NCBI GenBank assembly: GCA_900765185.1 | Contig: CAAFQT010000074.1 | Location: 1-16,709, forward strand | From: an uncultured Collinsella sp. | Lineage (GTDB): Bacteria > Actinomycetota > Coriobacteriia > Coriobacteriales > Coriobacteriaceae | Reading direction: 5' to 3' | Length of the DNA stretch: 16,709 nucleotides | Part shown: positions 15,604-16,709 of the stretch, one piece after another | How positions within the stretch are numbered: the stretch's first letter is position 1 | Layout of the letters: every line of letters starts with the position of its first letter | The notes under the pieces: model-generated | Databases searched by the model: none | Told to the model about the DNA's origin: nothing | What the model saw: the letters and a program-made list of their open reading frames with translations, nothing else | Position numbers and translations under genes: made by a program

Positions 15604-16709
15604 ATGGCAAAAAACACCGCAAACTATGGTAACGACAGTATCCGCCAGCTCAAGGACGAGGAGCGCGTACGCCTGCGCCCCGCCGTCATCTTTGGCTCGG
15701 ACGGACTCGATGGCTGCGCGCATGCCGCCTTCGAGATCCTGTCCAACGCCGTTGACGAGGCGCGCCAGGGCTACGGCAAGCTCATCACCCTTACCGCCTT
15801 TCGCGATGGCTCCATTCAGGTAGAGGACAATGGCCGCGGCTGCCCGCTCGACTGGAACCCTTCCGAGAAGCGCTTTAACTGGGAGCTCGTCTTCTGCGAG
15901 CTCTACGCCGGTGGCAAGTATAACAACAACCAGGGCGGCGACTACGACTTCTCGCTCGGCACCAACGGCCTGGGCTCCTGCGCGACCCAGTACGCTTCCG
16001 AGTACATGGACGTCACCGTCTGGCGTGACGGTAACAAGTACTCCCTGCACTTTAAAAAAGGCAAGGTCGTCGGTGCCAAAAAGAAGGCACTCGAGATTGA
16101 GCCCAGCGACGAGAACCGCACCGGCACCACCATCAAGTGGCGCCCCGATCTTGAGGTCTTTACCTCGATTAGCATTCCCCACGATTGGTATCGCGAGACC
16201 ATGCGCCGTCAAGCCGTGGTCAACGCCAACGTGACCTTCCGCCTGCGCATTGAGGGCGACGATGGCGAGTTTTCCGAAGAGGACTTTTGCTACCCCAAGG
16301 GCATCGAGGACTATGTGCTCGAGAAGGTCGGTACCGACTACCTTACCGAGCCCTTCTTTATCGAGGCCGACCGTCGCGGTCGCGATCGCGAGGACCTGCC
16401 CGACTACAACGTAAAGATCACCGCGTGCATGTGCTTCTCGCGCACTTTCATGATGCAGGAGTACTACCATAACTCATCGTGGCTCGAGAACGGCGGCTCG
16501 CCCGAGAAGGCTGCCCGCAGCGCTCTGACCAGCGCCATCGATGCCTACATCAAGCAACAGGGCAAGTACAACAAAAACGAGAGCGGCATTAAGTGGCAGG
16601 ACGTCCAGGACTGCCTGGTACTGGTGACCAACTGCTTCTCCACCCAGACGTCCTACGAAAACCAGACCAAGAAGGCCATCAACAACCGCTTTATCCAGCA
16701 GGCCATGAC
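15604..16709 (+). CDS. Type IIA DNA topoisomerase ATPase (B) subunit, ParE/GyrB-like, 3' end beyond window
   Basis: The frame is open from ATG 15604 to the window edge, giving 368 residues with no stop. The GHKL ATPase motifs are clear: FEILSNAVDEA (N box), EDNGRGCP (Bergerat G1) and AGGKYNNNQGGDYDF followed by SLGTNGLGSCATQYAS (ATP lid and G2). The transducer domain follows, and the Toprim domain is expected just beyond the edge. With a ParC/GyrA-type partner, the enzyme relaxes or decatenates DNA using ATP. The start pattern (RLRPAVIFGSDGLDGCAHAAFEILSNAVDEA, shortened: IFGSDGLDG...EILSNAVDEA) differs from ordinary GyrB and from E. coli-type ParE. It fits the second, divergent B-subunit family of Clostridia and Coriobacteria, so I give no symbol. 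The partner A subunit is often encoded next, outside this window. Confidence 0.92.
   Translation, partial: MAKNTANYGNDSIRQLKDEERVRLRPAVIFGSDGLDGCAHAAFEILSNAVDEARQGYGKLITLTAFRDGSIQVEDNGRGCPLDWNPSEKRFNWELVFCELYAGGKYNNNQGGDYDFSLGTNGLGSCATQYASEYMDVTVWRDGNKYSLHFKKGKVVGAKKKALEIEPSDENRTGTTIKWRPDLEVFTSISIPHDWYRETMRRQAVVNANVTFRLRIEGDDGEFSEEDFCYPKGIEDYVLEKVGTDYLTEPFFIEADRRGRDREDLPDYNVKITACMCFSRTFMMQEYYHNSSWLENGGSPEKAARSALTSAIDAYIKQQGKYNKNESGIKWQDVQDCLVLVTNCFSTQTSYENQTKKAINNRFIQQAM

Noticed and set aside
15199..16470. Minus-strand open frame of 423 codons opposite the topoisomerase gene
   Set aside because: It is a shadow of the GHKL ATPase reading frame. There is no recognisable domain, and it extends into the regulatory gap.

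Overview
The window looks like a contig end from a Coriobacteriia genome, most likely Collinsella or a close relative. The reasons are the fairly GC-rich coding style, the gene families present (a redox operon with a tiny CXXC protein, a LuxR regulator beside a Tat/sortase surface protein, a divergent type IIA topoisomerase B subunit) and the dispersed palindrome built on TGTGACAAAGGGAC. The genus is inferred from protein and repeat style, not from a marker gene. The first 20 bases are Illumina adapter, so the biological sequence starts at base 21 and cuts the first gene.

Layout. (1) 21-778 (+) is the 3' part of a membrane-anchored protein of unknown function. It converges on 837-4085 (-), a fused ABC transporter with an MacB-type ATPase, an FtsX-type permease and a very large extracytoplasmic domain. 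That gene is bracketed by two copies of the palindrome (807-837 and 4264-4296). (2) 6354-4311 (-) is a tight three-gene thiol-redox operon. It encodes a 48-residue membrane protein ending in CLEC, a polytopic 4Fe-4S protein of the NapH type, and a TlpA-like thioredoxin lipoprotein. (3) Divergent from it, 6445-8267 (+) is an overlapping OmpR-family response regulator and histidine kinase pair that ends at a strong hairpin. (4) 8342-8413 (-) is a detached 3' end of guaA (GMP synthase), most simply read as an old attachment site of an element that integrates in guaA. (5) 8517-9521 (+) is a LuxR-type regulator. It is followed by 9678-14045 (+), a 1455-residue surface protein with a Tat-like signal peptide and a C-terminal LAGTG sorting signal. 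(6) 15169-14156 (-) is a lipoprotein with a textbook terminator. (7) 15170-15603 is a gene-free, repeat-rich regulatory stretch with a perfect CGAAC-N4-GTTCG SOS-type box. (8) 15604 to the end (+) is the 5' part of a ParE/GyrB-like topoisomerase subunit.

How the parts may work together. The redox operon probably moves electrons across the membrane through Fe-S centres to an extracytoplasmic thioredoxin. The adjacent two-component system is a candidate regulator by divergent position only. The LuxR protein is a candidate activator of the surface protein just downstream. The SOS-type box suggests that the topoisomerase, or a transcript starting near it, may respond to DNA damage. No integrase, transposase, CRISPR array, tRNA or rRNA was found. 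The least described items are the surface protein with its unassigned middle region, the guaA remnant, the SOS-type box in front of a topoisomerase, and the palindrome pair around the transporter.
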